In this document: positions 20,954 through 29,956 of the stretch, piece after piece
Numbering within the stretch: the stretch's first letter is position 1
Layout of the letters: each line of letters starts with the position of its first letter
Source of the DNA: Rhodococcus qingshengii JCM 15477
Lineage (GTDB): Bacteria; Actinomycetota; Actinomycetes; Mycobacteriales; Mycobacteriaceae
Direction: 5' to 3'
DNA length: 64,000 nt
NCBI RefSeq assembly: GCF_023221595.1
Contig: NZ_CP096563.1
Span: 1 to 64,000, forward strand
The notes under the pieces: model-generated
Told to the model about the DNA's origin: nothing
The model's input: only the letters and a program-made list of their open reading frames with translations
The model's database searches: none
Program-made: the position numbers and the translations under genes

Positions 20954-21481
20954 GTGACTTCAACTCATCAGACCGCAACCGCAACGCTGCACACGAACCG
21001 CGGCGACATCAAGATCGCTCTGTTCGGCAACCATGCGCCGAAGACCGTCGAGAACTTCGTCGGCCTCGCCGACGGCTCGAAGGAGTACACCACCGCAAAC
21101 GCCGCCGGCACCAAGACCGGCCCGTTCTACGACGGTGCCATCTTCCACCGCGTCATCGACGGCTTCATGATCCAGGGTGGCGACCCCACCGGAACCGGCA
21201 CCGGCGGCCCGGGCTACAAGTTCGGTGACGAGTTCCACCCGGAACTGCAGTTCGACCGCTCCTACCTGCTGGCCATGGCCAACGCAGGCCCGGGAACCAA
21301 CGGCTCGCAGTTCTTCATCACCACCGGCCCGACGCCGCACCTGAACCGTCGCCACACCATCTTCGGTGAGGTTCTCGACGACGATTCCAAGAAGGTTGTC
21401 GACGCTATCTCCTCCACCGCCGTCGATCGTGGCGATCGTCCGGTCGAGCCCGTCGTGATCAACAGCATCACCATCTCCTGA
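20954..21481 (+). CDS. ppiA: Peptidyl-prolyl cis-trans isomerase (cyclophilin)
   Basis: A 175-residue cytoplasmic cyclophilin. Landmarks: [66 protein letters not shown] and HTIFGEV, containing the catalytic arginine (FHRV) and the substrate pocket. It assists folding of proline-containing chains. The GTG start at 20954 was chosen from the usual N-terminus length. It precedes the rhomboid gene by 17 bases and is probably cotranscribed with it. Confidence 0.93.
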   Translation: MTSTHQTATATLHTNRGDIKIALFGNHAPKTVENFVGLADGSKEYTTANAAGTKTGPFYDGAIFHRVIDGFMIQGGDPTGTGTGGPGYKFGDEFHPELQFDRSYLLAMANAGPGTNGSQFFITTGPTPHLNRRHTIFGEVLDDDSKKVVDAISSTAVDRGDRPVEPVVINSITIS

Positions 21482-21498
21482 ACAGGTAAAACAAGCAG

Positions 21499-22443
21499 AT
21501 GACGAACCCCGGTTGGGGCGGCGGTGCGAGTGAGGGCATCCCGCCCCAACCGCGGTGCGTCCGCCATCCAGATCGACCCACCGCACTTTCCTGCAATCGT
21601 TGTGGACGTCCGGCGTGCCCGGACTGCCTCCGCGAGGCGGCGGTGGGATACCAATGTGTTGACTGTGTAGCTGCCGGCCAACGCGATGTCCGCCCCGTTC
21701 GGGGCGTCGCCGGAAACACCGTGAGCCCCGCCCGTGCGATCCCGATCGTGACGTACACCTTGATGGGGCTCAACGTCCTGGCGTTCCTCGCCACCTTCGC
21801 GCAGTCGCGAAGCATCATGAACAATCAGGTCGGCTCGTCGATCTTCGCGAACTGGGCACTCAATCCGGGTCTGGTCGCCAGCGGTGACTGGTTCCGGCTC
21901 ATCGGCTCCGGGTTCTTGCACTTCGGCATCTTGCACCTCGCGGTCAACATGTACGCCCTCTACATCCTGGGGCGCGACACCGAAATCGTGATGGGCCGCT
22001 CCCGGTACGTCGGCATCTACCTGGTTTCGCTCCTCGGCGGTTCCGCCTCGGTGATGGCGTTCCAGCCGGTGTTCTCCTCGCTCACGGCCCTGTCCTGGAC
22101 CGCTGGAGCGTCGGGTGCAATCTTCGGCATCATGGGCGCACAGGCCGTCCTTCTACTGCGTTTGCGTCGAAGCCCGGTCCCGATCATCTCGGTGATCGCG
22201 ATCAATGTGATCATCAGCATTTCGCTGCCCGGGATCTCGTTCTGGGGTCACGCGGGAGGTCTGGTGGCAGGTGCTGCAACGGCCGCTGCCTTCCTGTACG
22301 CCCCACAGTGGTTGGGCGCCGGTGAGAACCGCGTGAAGGCGGTGCGGATCGGCTGGATCGCTTTTGGTGCCGTCACAGTGGTGACGTTGGGAGTCATCGT
22401 GCTCCGCGTCGTCCAACTGCGCGAACAGCTGGGAATCAGCTAG
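21499..22443 (+). CDS. Rhomboid intramembrane serine protease with N-terminal zinc finger
   Basis: Residues ~14-52 carry a B-box-like zinc finger (CVRHPD, CNRCGRPACPDC, CVDC), followed by six or more membrane helices. The catalytic dyad is Ser205 in GASGAIFG and His251 in WGHAGGL. An HFGILHLAVNMYAL segment with the conserved histidines/Asn of helix 2 is present. Rhomboids cut single-span membrane proteins. It follows ppiA closely. Homologues with this zinc finger are usual in mycolata. Confidence 0.9.
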   Translation: MTNPGWGGGASEGIPPQPRCVRHPDRPTALSCNRCGRPACPDCLREAAVGYQCVDCVAAGQRDVRPVRGVAGNTVSPARAIPIVTYTLMGLNVLAFLATFAQSRSIMNNQVGSSIFANWALNPGLVASGDWFRLIGSGFLHFGILHLAVNMYALYILGRDTEIVMGRSRYVGIYLVSLLGGSASVMAFQPVFSSLTALSWTAGASGAIFGIMGAQAVLLLRLRRSPVPIISVIAINVIISISLPGISFWGHAGGLVAGAATAAAFLYAPQWLGAGENRVKAVRIGWIAFGAVTVVTLGVIVLRVVQLREQLGIS

Positions 22444-22474
22444 CAAGAATCCTAGGGCCCAGCCGTTCTATGGA

Positions 22475-23002
22475 TCAGCCGCCGATGATGGACTCGCAGG
22501 CGAATGTGATCTCGAAGCTCGACGTCGCCGTCGGGTTGCCCTTGTCCCGGGCGCCGATTCCCTCGCCCGTCACCACGAAGGTACTGCCGTCCTGCTTGGC
22601 ACTGGCAGATCCGCCGGGCAGGCCTGGTGCGTATCCGGCGGTGTACGGCAGACCGTTCGATCCACCCTCGCTTCCGGCGATTCCAGCAGTCTGAACCGTG
22701 CCGGATTCATCGACGATGGCCGAGACGGTCAACATGCCGTAGGTGGCATTTTCCGCGTCGAGCAGTGTCATAACTGTCCTGCCGCCGTCCTTTGCGCACT
22801 TCGTCTCGAATTTGGCGTCGAGTGTCTTCCCGCCGACGGTGGCCGAGGATGTAGCGGACGAGGCGCCGGCAGCGCTCTTGTCGGAGTTGGTCTTGTCGGA
22901 GTCGCTGCCGCAGGCGGAGGCGAATAGAGCGACCGCCGCGATGGTGGCAGCGACTGCGGTGGAGGACCGGCGGGTCATCGTGGTCCGAACCAACTTCGTC
23001 AT
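22475..23002 (-). CDS. LpqH-like (19-kDa antigen family) lipoprotein
   Basis: A 175-residue exported lipoprotein. N-terminus MTKLVRTTMTRRSSTAVAAT is basic then hydrophobic, followed by the lipobox FASAC with the lipidated cysteine at residue 31. A Ser/Ala/Thr-rich linker leads to a beta-rich domain whose end (GSTFVVTGEGIGARDKGNPTA...FEITFAC) matches the pattern of LpqH of mycobacteria. Two cysteines in the mature domain (in KFETKCAKDG and TFACESI) could form a disulfide. An AAGGAC ribosome site precedes the ATG. Convergent with the rhomboid gene. Confidence 0.75.
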   Translation of the reverse strand: MTKLVRTTMTRRSSTAVAATIAAVALFASACGSDSDKTNSDKSAAGASSATSSATVGGKTLDAKFETKCAKDGGRTVMTLLDAENATYGMLTVSAIVDESGTVQTAGIAGSEGGSNGLPYTAGYAPGLPGGSASAKQDGSTFVVTGEGIGARDKGNPTATSSFEITFACESIIGG

Positions 23003-23306
23003 GTTCTGTCCTTCAAGTCACGCGGTGCGTCCGCACTTGCTCTGGCTGTTTCGCCGACAACACTAGCCAGTGACTTGGTGCTCGTAGCTCTAAACCCCCA
23101 GCTCAGACGGGTTTGTCGCCTTCGACTGTTCAGGGACGTTCGTCGGGCTGCCCGGGATCATCTGTCGGATCTTTGGGAGCAATCGCACATGCAGAGACGG
23201 CTTCTGTAGAGATTGTCCACATAGGTTGGGCTCGGTCGTGCTTCTACTGTGGCTTGAGTCACTTCGTAGATAGCAACGCTGACCTTTTCCGAGGAGTACC
23301 CCTGCA
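23003..23306. other. Divergent intergenic region, lpqH-like gene / MFS gene
   Basis: 304 non-coding bases containing both promoters of divergent genes. I see an AGGAG ribosome site before the MFS start at about 23290 and no clear dyad operator or RNA structure. Confidence 0.5.
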
Positions 23307-24650
23307 ATGACCTCCACCGATAGCACCACCACTGACGGTGGGGTTGCGCCGAGCGAGATCGAAACTCGCGTGGTGAAGAAGGTAGCGCGCCGGCTGATTC
23401 CCTTCCTGATCCTGCTCTATTTCGTGAACTATCTGGATCGTACGAACATCGCTTTCGCCAAGCTCACCATGAGCGCCGACCTCGGTATGACCGAGACGAT
23501 GTTCGGGCTCGCATCCGGACTCTTCTTCGTCGGCTATCTGTTGTTCGAGGTGCCGAGCAACCTGGCCCTGCACCGCTTCGGCGCCCGGCTGTGGATCGCG
23601 CGGATCATGCTCACCTGGGGCATCCTCGCCGCTGCGCTGGCATTCGTGCCCAACGTGGGCAGCCTCTATTTCCTCCGCATTCTGCTGGGAATCGCCGAGG
23701 CCGGCTTCTTCCCCGGAGTTCTTCTCTACCTGACCTTCTGGTTCCCGAAGAAGTACCGCGTACGCCTGATGGGCTTGTTCCTGCTGACACTTCCGCTCTC
23801 GTCGGCGCTCGGTGCCCCGCTCTCGGCGGCCATCATCCAGTACGGCGACGGCCTGTTCGGGTTGGCCGGATGGCGCGTGATGTACCTGATCGAGGGTCTG
23901 CCCGCCGTGATCTTGGCGTTTGTCGTCTGGTTCTACCTCACCGACCGTCCCGCCGACGCGAAGTGGTTGACCCTCGAGGAGCGCACCTGGCTGATGAAGT
24001 CGATGGCCGACGAGGAGAAAGAACTCGGCGACGCCGGTCACCAGTCGGCCGGCAAAACCCTGCGTGATCCCCGCGTCATCGGTTTCGGTCTGGTCTACTT
24101 CGGAATTACATACGGGCTCTACGCTTTGAGCTTCTTCCTGCCCAGCATCGTCGCGGGATTCAAGCAGACGTTCGACACCGATTTCTCGCTCGTCGAGACA
24201 GGCCTGATCGTGGCCGTCCCCTACGCGATCGGCGCTGTCGCGATGGTGCTGTGGAGCCGCCATTCCGACAAGACCGGTGAACGAATGTGGCACGTTGCAG
24301 CCCCGACGCTCCTGGGCGCGGTATCCATTCCGATTGCGCTGTATCTGGATTCACCGTTCACCGTCATGATCGCGGTCTCGCTCACCGCCGTCGGCGTGCT
24401 CTGTGCGCTGCCCGTCTTCTGGTACCTGCCCACCACGTTCCTGACGGGTGCCAGCGCGGCCGCGGGCATCGCCATGATCAACTCGATCGGCAATGCGTCG
24501 GGCTTCGGTGCTCCGTACATCACCGGCTGGCTCACCGATGTGACCGGAAATGCCAAGGCAGGACTGTGGGTGGTGGGCGCCGTGATGCTCTGTGCCGCAA
24601 TCCTTGTGGTGGCGCTGGCAAAGCGATCGAGCAAGCCCGCTCAGATCTGA
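23307..24650 (+). CDS. MFS transporter, anion:cation symporter (ACS) type
   Basis: A 447-residue protein with about 12 membrane helices. The first loop has NYLDRTNIAFAKL, the signature of the ACS branch that carries organic anions such as phthalate, glucarate, hydroxyphenylacetate and similar carboxylates. It lies beside a PucR-type regulator and an FAD-linked 2-hydroxyacid-type oxidase, so an organic acid substrate is likely; identity cannot be told. Its stop codon overlaps the 3' end of the convergent regulator gene by 10 bases. Confidence 0.85.
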   Translation: MTSTDSTTTDGGVAPSEIETRVVKKVARRLIPFLILLYFVNYLDRTNIAFAKLTMSADLGMTETMFGLASGLFFVGYLLFEVPSNLALHRFGARLWIARIMLTWGILAAALAFVPNVGSLYFLRILLGIAEAGFFPGVLLYLTFWFPKKYRVRLMGLFLLTLPLSSALGAPLSAAIIQYGDGLFGLAGWRVMYLIEGLPAVILAFVVWFYLTDRPADAKWLTLEERTWLMKSMADEEKELGDAGHQSAGKTLRDPRVIGFGLVYFGITYGLYALSFFLPSIVAGFKQTFDTDFSLVETGLIVAVPYAIGAVAMVLWSRHSDKTGERMWHVAAPTLLGAVSIPIALYLDSPFTVMIAVSLTAVGVLCALPVFWYLPTTFLTGASAAAGIAMINSIGNASGFGAPYITGWLTDVTGNAKAGLWVVGAVMLCAAILVVALAKRSSKPAQI

Positions 24651-26506
24651 CCGAGTTTCCCCGCACTGGCACGCAGCCGGATCAGGAGCGCAAGATCGAG
24701 CGCCTGGTCCGGCTGACGCCACTGTGTACCGATCAACCTGTCGATCGACTCGAGCCGTTGGTACAGGGTGTTGGCGTGAATCGCGAGCGCGGCGGCGGTC
24801 GCGGAGTGCTTGCAGTTGTGCGACAGGTACGACGCGAGGGTGTCCAATAGCGGAACGCCGCGTCGTTGCTCCTCCTCCAGGAGAGGACCGAGGGCCCGCT
24901 GCGTCAGCGCTTCGAGTTCTTCGCGACCGGTGCGGCTGAGGAGAATTCGGTAGATGCCGAGTGAACTTGCCGGTTCCACGTGGGAGGCCCGACCGAGAGT
25001 CTCGAGGACGTCGACGGTGTGCTGTGCCTCGACATACGCCCGCGCCAGACCTTCCGCTCCCACCGCCGGATCGGCGATTCCGACGGTCGGGTTCTCCGCC
25101 GGCTGAACCCACGCCGTCGCAACTGCTGCCGGTGACATTCCGGGAATCAGTGCGATGACTCGTGAACCATGTTCGGCAACAACGGTTCCTGACGGGAATG
25201 CAATTTCCTCGATACTGCGACGCGCACGGTCGACGGCGTCTGCCGGGCGGGCCACCACGACGGTGTACGAGCGGTCAGGATTGAGCCCGGCCAGGCGGAA
25301 CTGACCGGTGACTTCGGCAGGCGTCGGCGCAGGCCTGGTGATCAGATCGACCAGAAATGCATCGCGTGCTCGGCGGGTGGCTTCCCGGGCTGCCCGTTCG
25401 CCGACCAGTGCCAGCGCAATGGCGGGAGCAGACCTTTCGAGTGCCAATCTCATGGCGGCGGTGGGTTCATGACGCGAGAGTAGGAACAGAACTCCGAGTT
25501 GGTCACCGGCACTGCGCACTTCGGTGGCGAACAGGAACTGCTCACCGACGATCAGCGTCACTTCCTGCTCGCGTCGGTCGGCAGCAAGGATGTCGAAAAC
25601 CCGATGAACGCTCTCGCTCACCCGTTGCAGTCCCGGTGGGATCTCGGATGTTCCGGTCACGAAGAACACCGGCGAACCCGTCGACGCCGAGGTTTCCTCC
25701 ACGAGTTCACGGACTCCACCGCCGCGCAGGACAACTTGTGTGAGCGATCGGTCCCAGGTCAGTGTCTGTTCGAGAAGTGCTGTGCGCTTGGCAAGTTCGG
25801 TGTTCGCGGCGTTCACTTCCGCAACCGTCGCGCGATAGCGTTCGAGAGAGCGGGCATTCTCGATGGCTACCGAGGCATGAGCTGCGAGGGCGGACAGCAA
25901 CGCAACTTCCTCGTTGCCGAATCGACGCTCCTGACGCTTGCACGCGCAGAGGGCACCCAGGATCTTGCCGTTCAAAGTCAGCGGAACGGCCAACAGGCCG
26001 CGCATGTTCTCGGCTCGTGCTGCGTCGTCGGCCGGTCCGATATGTGCAAACGAGGGATCGTTGCGATAGTCGGACGACCAAGCAGGAGAAGAGTTCTCGA
26101 CCACTCGACCGATCAGACCTTCGCGGAAGGGAACCGTGAGGCCGAGCAGTTGGGACGTGTACGCACCGCTCGTGACTTCGATGATCAAGATGTCGTCGTG
26201 AATGAGAGCCAGGTACGAAAGGTCGACCCCGAGTAGTCGTTTGGCCTGATCCACGATCTCCTGCAGGAGGGCGTGGTGATCGTGCATCGTGGTGAGCAGC
26301 GACGCGATGTCGTTGAGTGCCCCGAGTTCGGTGGCGCGCTGTCGGCGCTGAGCCAGGAGACTTCGTAGTTGAAGTGCCGATCGGGCTTCTCGCTCGATTT
26401 CGGCAGCGGCCTCGGGGGCTGACCCAGCGGCCAACTGATCGCGGTGTTCGATCAGTTCCTCGGTGGATGCCTCGGCCAGGAGAAGCTGTAGCCAGTTCTC
26501 GTGCAT
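24641..26506 (-). CDS. GAF-domain PucR/CdaR-type transcriptional regulator
   Basis: A 621-residue cytoplasmic regulator. A GAF sensor domain (about 60-210: LLTTMHDHHALLQEIVDQAKRLLGVDL ... ALSALAAHASVAIENARSLERYRA) is followed by a mid region and the C-terminal PucR helix-turn-helix (LLDTLASYLSHNCKHSATAA, ANTLYQRLESIDRLIG at about 558-605). The family activates or represses adjacent catabolic genes in response to a small ligand. It is flanked by the MFS gene and the FAD oxidase gene and has three 13-bp iterons directly upstream of its start. Confidence 0.85.
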   Translation of the reverse strand: MHENWLQLLLAEASTEELIEHRDQLAAGSAPEAAAEIEREARSALQLRSLLAQRRQRATELGALNDIASLLTTMHDHHALLQEIVDQAKRLLGVDLSYLALIHDDILIIEVTSGAYTSQLLGLTVPFREGLIGRVVENSSPAWSSDYRNDPSFAHIGPADDAARAENMRGLLAVPLTLNGKILGALCACKRQERRFGNEEVALLSALAAHASVAIENARSLERYRATVAEVNAANTELAKRTALLEQTLTWDRSLTQVVLRGGGVRELVEETSASTGSPVFFVTGTSEIPPGLQRVSESVHRVFDILAADRREQEVTLIVGEQFLFATEVRSAGDQLGVLFLLSRHEPTAAMRLALERSAPAIALALVGERAAREATRRARDAFLVDLITRPAPTPAEVTGQFRLAGLNPDRSYTVVVARPADAVDRARRSIEEIAFPSGTVVAEHGSRVIALIPGMSPAAVATAWVQPAENPTVGIADPAVGAEGLARAYVEAQHTVDVLETLGRASHVEPASSLGIYRILLSRTGREELEALTQRALGPLLEEEQRRGVPLLDTLASYLSHNCKHSATAAALAIHANTLYQRLESIDRLIGTQWRQPDQALDLALLIRLRASAGKLGQI

Positions 26507-26516
26507 CCGCGCTCCC

Positions 26517-26555
26517 TTGTCAGACCAACTTGTCAGACCAACTCGTCAGACCAAT
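26517..26555. promoter_or_regulatory. Three tandem 13-bp iterons (TTGTCAGACCAAC)
   Basis: TTGTCAGACCAAC at 26517-26529, the identical copy at 26530-26542, and TCGTCAGACCAAT at 26543-26555. They begin 11 bases upstream of the regulator's start codon and end 91 bases before the FAD oxidase start, in the shared divergent promoter region. A direct-repeat operator for the PucR-type protein or another regulator is likely. Confidence 0.65.
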
Positions 26556-26645
26556 GATGAGTATGGAGAGAATGTCCATACAGTTTCCGGTTTCTCGGAG
26601 TAAATCTACATGGGGTGGTGTAGCGGCCGTCACTATCGTGGAGAC

Positions 26646-28013
26646 ATGACACTCTTCGAGGCGCTCGGCTCGCAGATCGATGCGGATCGACTGATCACCG
26701 ACCCCGACATCATGGCGAGCTACATCCACGACGACGCCGAGTGGGCTCCATACGAGATGCCCGTCGCGGTGGTCCGCCCGCGCACAGCCGAGCAGGTACA
26801 GACAGTTGTGCAGGCGTGCATCGCCCACGGTGCGCCCGTCGTCACGCGCGGCGCCGGCACCGGTCTGTCGGGTGGAGCCAACGCAGTCGCCGGTGGCGTA
26901 GTGATCGCCTTCGACGCGATGAACGCCATCAAGGAGATCAACACCCTCGAGCGTTTGGCCGTGGTCGAACCCGGAGTGGTCAACGATCACCTTCGCGACG
27001 CCTGCGCCGAGCACGGCCTCTGGTATCCACCCGATCCGGCGAGCGCACCCTGGTCGACGATCGGCGGCAACGTCGCGACCAATGCCGGCGGCCTGTGTTG
27101 CGTCAAGTACGGCGTCACCAAGGACTACGTACTGGGCATGCAGGTGGTCACCGGAACCGGTGAGCTGGTTCGGCTCGGGCGTCGAACTGCCAAGGGAGTG
27201 GCTGGGTTTGATCTCTCGGCGCTCATGGTCGGCTCCGAAGGCACTCTCGGGGTGATCACCGAGGTGACCGTCAAGCTTCGTCCTCAGCGCGATCCCGAAC
27301 GCACCATCGTCGGATATTTCGACTCCATCGTTGCTGCGGGCAAGGCCGTCGAGGCCGTCGCCGCAGACGGGCTCACGCCGTCGGCCCTCGAGTTGATCGA
27401 TCGGCAGTGTCTCCTTGCCGTCGATGCCTGGAAGAACATGGGCCTCTCGGCTGACGCCGAGGTGGTCCTGCTCGGCCGCATCGACACACCTGGCGAGATC
27501 GGCGACACCGAAGCCGAGCGAATGTTGGCCTGCTTCAACCGCTCTGGAGCTACCTGGAGCGCCAGATCCACGGACCAGGAGGAAGCCGACGCCCTGTTCT
27601 CCGCCCGGCGTCTGGCATACCCCGCCCTCGAGCGTCTCGGCCCGGTGCTCACCGAGGACATCTGCGTCCCCAAGGCAGCGGTCCCGGAGATGTTGGCGCG
27701 CATCGAGGCCATTTCGGCCCGGCACGACACGCACATCGCGAATATCGCGCACGCGGGTGACGGCAACCTGCACCCGCTGCTGATCACGCCACACGACGAC
27801 GAAGCGGCGCGGAGGCGCGCTCAGGCCGCTTTTGCCGAGATCATCGACAACGCCCTCGAGTTGGGCGGAACCGTCACCGGCGAGCACGGCGTCGGCCTGC
27901 TGAAGATGGGTGGCCTGGCGCAAGAACTGTCACCGGCCGTCGTCGCGATGCATCACGCGATCAAGGGCGCACTCGACCCCCACGGAATCATGAACCCCGG
28001 CAAGGTGATCTGA
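26646..28013 (+). CDS. FAD-linked oxidase, GlcD/D-2-hydroxyacid dehydrogenase type
   Basis: About 455 residues. The N-terminal PCMH-type FAD domain shows VVTRGAGTGLSGGANAVAGG and WSTIGGNVATNAGGLCCVKYG; the C-terminal FAD-oxidase C domain ends with GEHGVGLLKMG and NPGKVI. Members oxidise glycolate, D-lactate or other 2-hydroxyacids. An in-frame ATG at 26610 exists, but the ATG at 26646 (MTLFEALGSQIDADR) fits family length better. Divergent from the PucR regulator; with the MFS gene it suggests uptake and oxidation of a hydroxyacid. Confidence 0.85.
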   Translation: MTLFEALGSQIDADRLITDPDIMASYIHDDAEWAPYEMPVAVVRPRTAEQVQTVVQACIAHGAPVVTRGAGTGLSGGANAVAGGVVIAFDAMNAIKEINTLERLAVVEPGVVNDHLRDACAEHGLWYPPDPASAPWSTIGGNVATNAGGLCCVKYGVTKDYVLGMQVVTGTGELVRLGRRTAKGVAGFDLSALMVGSEGTLGVITEVTVKLRPQRDPERTIVGYFDSIVAAGKAVEAVAADGLTPSALELIDRQCLLAVDAWKNMGLSADAEVVLLGRIDTPGEIGDTEAERMLACFNRSGATWSARSTDQEEADALFSARRLAYPALERLGPVLTEDICVPKAAVPEMLARIEAISARHDTHIANIAHAGDGNLHPLLITPHDDEAARRRAQAAFAEIIDNALELGGTVTGEHGVGLLKMGGLAQELSPAVVAMHHAIKGALDPHGIMNPGKVI

Positions 28014-28135
28014 AAGGCCGGGTGATCTGAAGGCTGGCTCCGTAACCGAATCGGTTTCCGGAGTTACGCCGTCGAAATGACGAGTTCCTACGCTCGAGTT
28101 GAACCGTTTGGCCAACTCGACGTATGGAGTCATGA

Positions 28136-28984
28136 ATGTTCGCTTCCGATTTGACGCTGGCAAGTGTTGTTCCGCGGCGCGTGGAGACGGTCGAGGCCGT
28201 CCGGGCGGCTATCGCTCTCGACGGCGCCGCGGTCTTCGGTGGCCTGCACACCGAGGAAGATGCCATTGCCTTCGCGTCGAAGTTGCTCGGTGAGAAGTGC
28301 ATTCGCGTCGGCCGCCAGTTCGAGGCGAGTGCCAAGAGTCAGGATGCCGAAGCAGCTGTCGTCGACACGCAACCAGTGGACGAACGCGGCCGCAAGCGCT
28401 CGTTCGGTATCTCCGGCGAGCGAATGACCGCCCACAACGACGGTTTCGCGTTCGGCGATTACGCTCCCGATTACCTGTTTCTGTGGTGCAAGCGCCCGGC
28501 GTACCCGAGTGGCGGCGACTCGTTTCTCATCGACGCGGTCAAACTGACCCAATTGCTCGCCTTCGATCCCGCAACAGCGGAGCTGGCCGAATTCTGTTGG
28601 AGCACAGACATCGACCATTCGGAACCGAACTTCCCGCAGAACACATTCGCGCCGATCGCCCGGACGGTGCCGAGTGGACGCAACCAGGTTCGGTATCACC
28701 CATATCTCGCGCCGATCGCCGGCGAATCGGAAGAAGCGCAGTGGCCGCTGGTGAAGCAGTGGAGTGAGGCCGTGATTCACGTGCGAGACAGCGGGCCGAT
28801 GTTCCGTGCCGAAGCCGGCGAGATGATCTGCATCGACAACTACCGGGTGCTTCACGGCCGCGACGGGTACACCGACCCCGGCCGCGAGCTGTACTCGATC
28901 TGGGGATGGTCGAGCGACGCAGTCGCGGTGCCGCAGCAGGCTCTCGACATCGTGCAGCCGGACCTCGCGGCACTGGCCATGTAA
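28136..28984 (+). CDS. TauD/TfdA-type Fe(II)/2-oxoglutarate dioxygenase
   Basis: A 282-residue oxygenase. The iron-binding facial triad is visible as His100-x-Asp102 (HNDG) and His240 (VLHGRDGYTD), with Arg250 as the likely 2-oxoglutarate anchor. Such enzymes hydroxylate or cleave small molecules such as taurine, sulfonates or aromatic ethers. It is the fourth gene of the accessory block and 122 bases downstream of the FAD oxidase gene. Substrate unknown. Confidence 0.8.
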   Translation: MFASDLTLASVVPRRVETVEAVRAAIALDGAAVFGGLHTEEDAIAFASKLLGEKCIRVGRQFEASAKSQDAEAAVVDTQPVDERGRKRSFGISGERMTAHNDGFAFGDYAPDYLFLWCKRPAYPSGGDSFLIDAVKLTQLLAFDPATAELAEFCWSTDIDHSEPNFPQNTFAPIARTVPSGRNQVRYHPYLAPIAGESEEAQWPLVKQWSEAVIHVRDSGPMFRAEAGEMICIDNYRVLHGRDGYTDPGRELYSIWGWSSDAVAVPQQALDIVQPDLAALAM

Positions 28985-28991
28985 CCCGCGC

Positions 28992-29483
28992 TTATTTCTC
29001 GGGCGGCACCAAACCGTGAACGGCGAGCACGTCCAGGACGTCCTCCGGTGATGTGCCGAGATCCCAGCGTCCGAAGATCAACAGCTTCTCCGTGTCGGTG
29101 GGACGGTCGACGATGTCGATCTCGAGCATCGGGACGCGTCGACCCAGACGCGGGTAGCGGACGAGACGGACCCGGTCGATCTGTTCGCGGGTGAACTCGT
29201 GGCGGGCGCGCAGTCGCTGCACCGCGATCGACTTGGTTCCCGCGTCTTCGATCACAGCCAGGCGGGGACGCTGACGCAGGGCGAGTCCGCCCATCACGAA
29301 CAGCCCGATCACCGCGAGGGCGAGCAGGAAGCGCCCGGCAGGTTCCGTGGGCGCGATTATCGAGGCGATCGCGAGGGCAATTCCGCCGCCGAACATCGCG
29401 TAGACAACACCCATCGGAGTGGCCCACGAGATCACCTCCGTGGCGTTGTCACGAGGCTGTGGATGAAATTCATCCTCGAGCAT
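28992..29483 (-). CDS. PH-domain membrane protein (Rv0010c-like)
   Basis: 163 residues. Two adjacent membrane helices (about 28-70, MFGGGIALAIASIIA and FLLALAVIGLFVMGGLAL) are followed by a bacterial PH-like domain (RLRARHEFTREQIDRVRLVRYP ... LLIFGRWDLGTSPEDVLDVL). It occupies the position of Rv0010c, between ppiA and crgA, though the accessory block separates it from ppiA. Its ATG is overlapped by the first of three DnaA boxes. Role unknown. Confidence 0.75.
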   Translation of the reverse strand: MLEDEFHPQPRDNATEVISWATPMGVVYAMFGGGIALAIASIIAPTEPAGRFLLALAVIGLFVMGGLALRQRPRLAVIEDAGTKSIAVQRLRARHEFTREQIDRVRLVRYPRLGRRVPMLEIDIVDRPTDTEKLLIFGRWDLGTSPEDVLDVLAVHGLVPPEK

Positions 29484-29522
29484 GTGGATAACTTCCTAGG
29501 TTGTCCACAGGAGTTATCCACA
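29483..29522. promoter_or_regulatory. Cluster of three perfect DnaA boxes
   Basis: TGTGGATAA (29483-29491, reverse), TTGTCCACA (29501-29509, forward) and TTATCCACA (29514-29522, forward). All three match the DnaA consensus exactly within 40 bp, a denser set of perfect matches than in oriC itself. The first overlaps the start codon of the PH-domain gene, and the cluster lies about 70 bases downstream of the convergently oriented crgA end, so it sits in the PH gene promoter. Confidence 0.8.
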
Positions 29523-29590
29523 ATGGGGATGAATGACACCCATGTAATTGAATGACGGTCACGATCCGGGTCGAATCAGATACTCGCTGG

Positions 29591-29854
29591 TCAGCGCCAT
29601 CTCATGGTCATCACAAGGCCCACAACCATGAAGCCGAAGCCGACGAGGAAGTTATAGTTTCCCAAGTCGTTCATCCACGTGATCGAATCCGCGGCCAAGT
29701 AGTACACAATCAGCCACGCCAGGCCGACGAGCATGAATCCGAGCATCACCGAGACGTACAACGTGCTCGACGGACCCATCTTCACCTTCACCGGAGTGCG
29801 GTTTGCCGGGTTGACTGTGTAGTCGTTCTTCTTACGGACCTTCGACTTGGGCAT
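29591..29854 (-). CDS. crgA: Cell-division protein CrgA
   Basis: An 87-residue protein with a basic N-terminus (MPKSKVRKKNDYTV) and two membrane helices (about 30-53 and 66-84), the exact plan of actinobacterial CrgA. In mycobacteria CrgA stabilises the divisome and recruits peptidoglycan enzymes, and interacts with CwsA and FtsZ. It follows Rv0010c in M. tuberculosis as it does here. Transcribed leftward toward the PH-domain gene, with the DnaA boxes between them. Confidence 0.9.
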   Translation of the reverse strand: MPKSKVRKKNDYTVNPANRTPVKVKMGPSSTLYVSVMLGFMLVGLAWLIVYYLAADSITWMNDLGNYNFLVGFGFMVVGLVMTMRWR

Positions 29855-29956
29855 GACGTCCTCGCTCTACGGTGTGACCTGCATGTGTTACCTACACGCT
29901 AACGTAGCTGTGTCCAGTTGGTCACCGGCCGACCTGCACAATCCGGGAGGAGCCAC

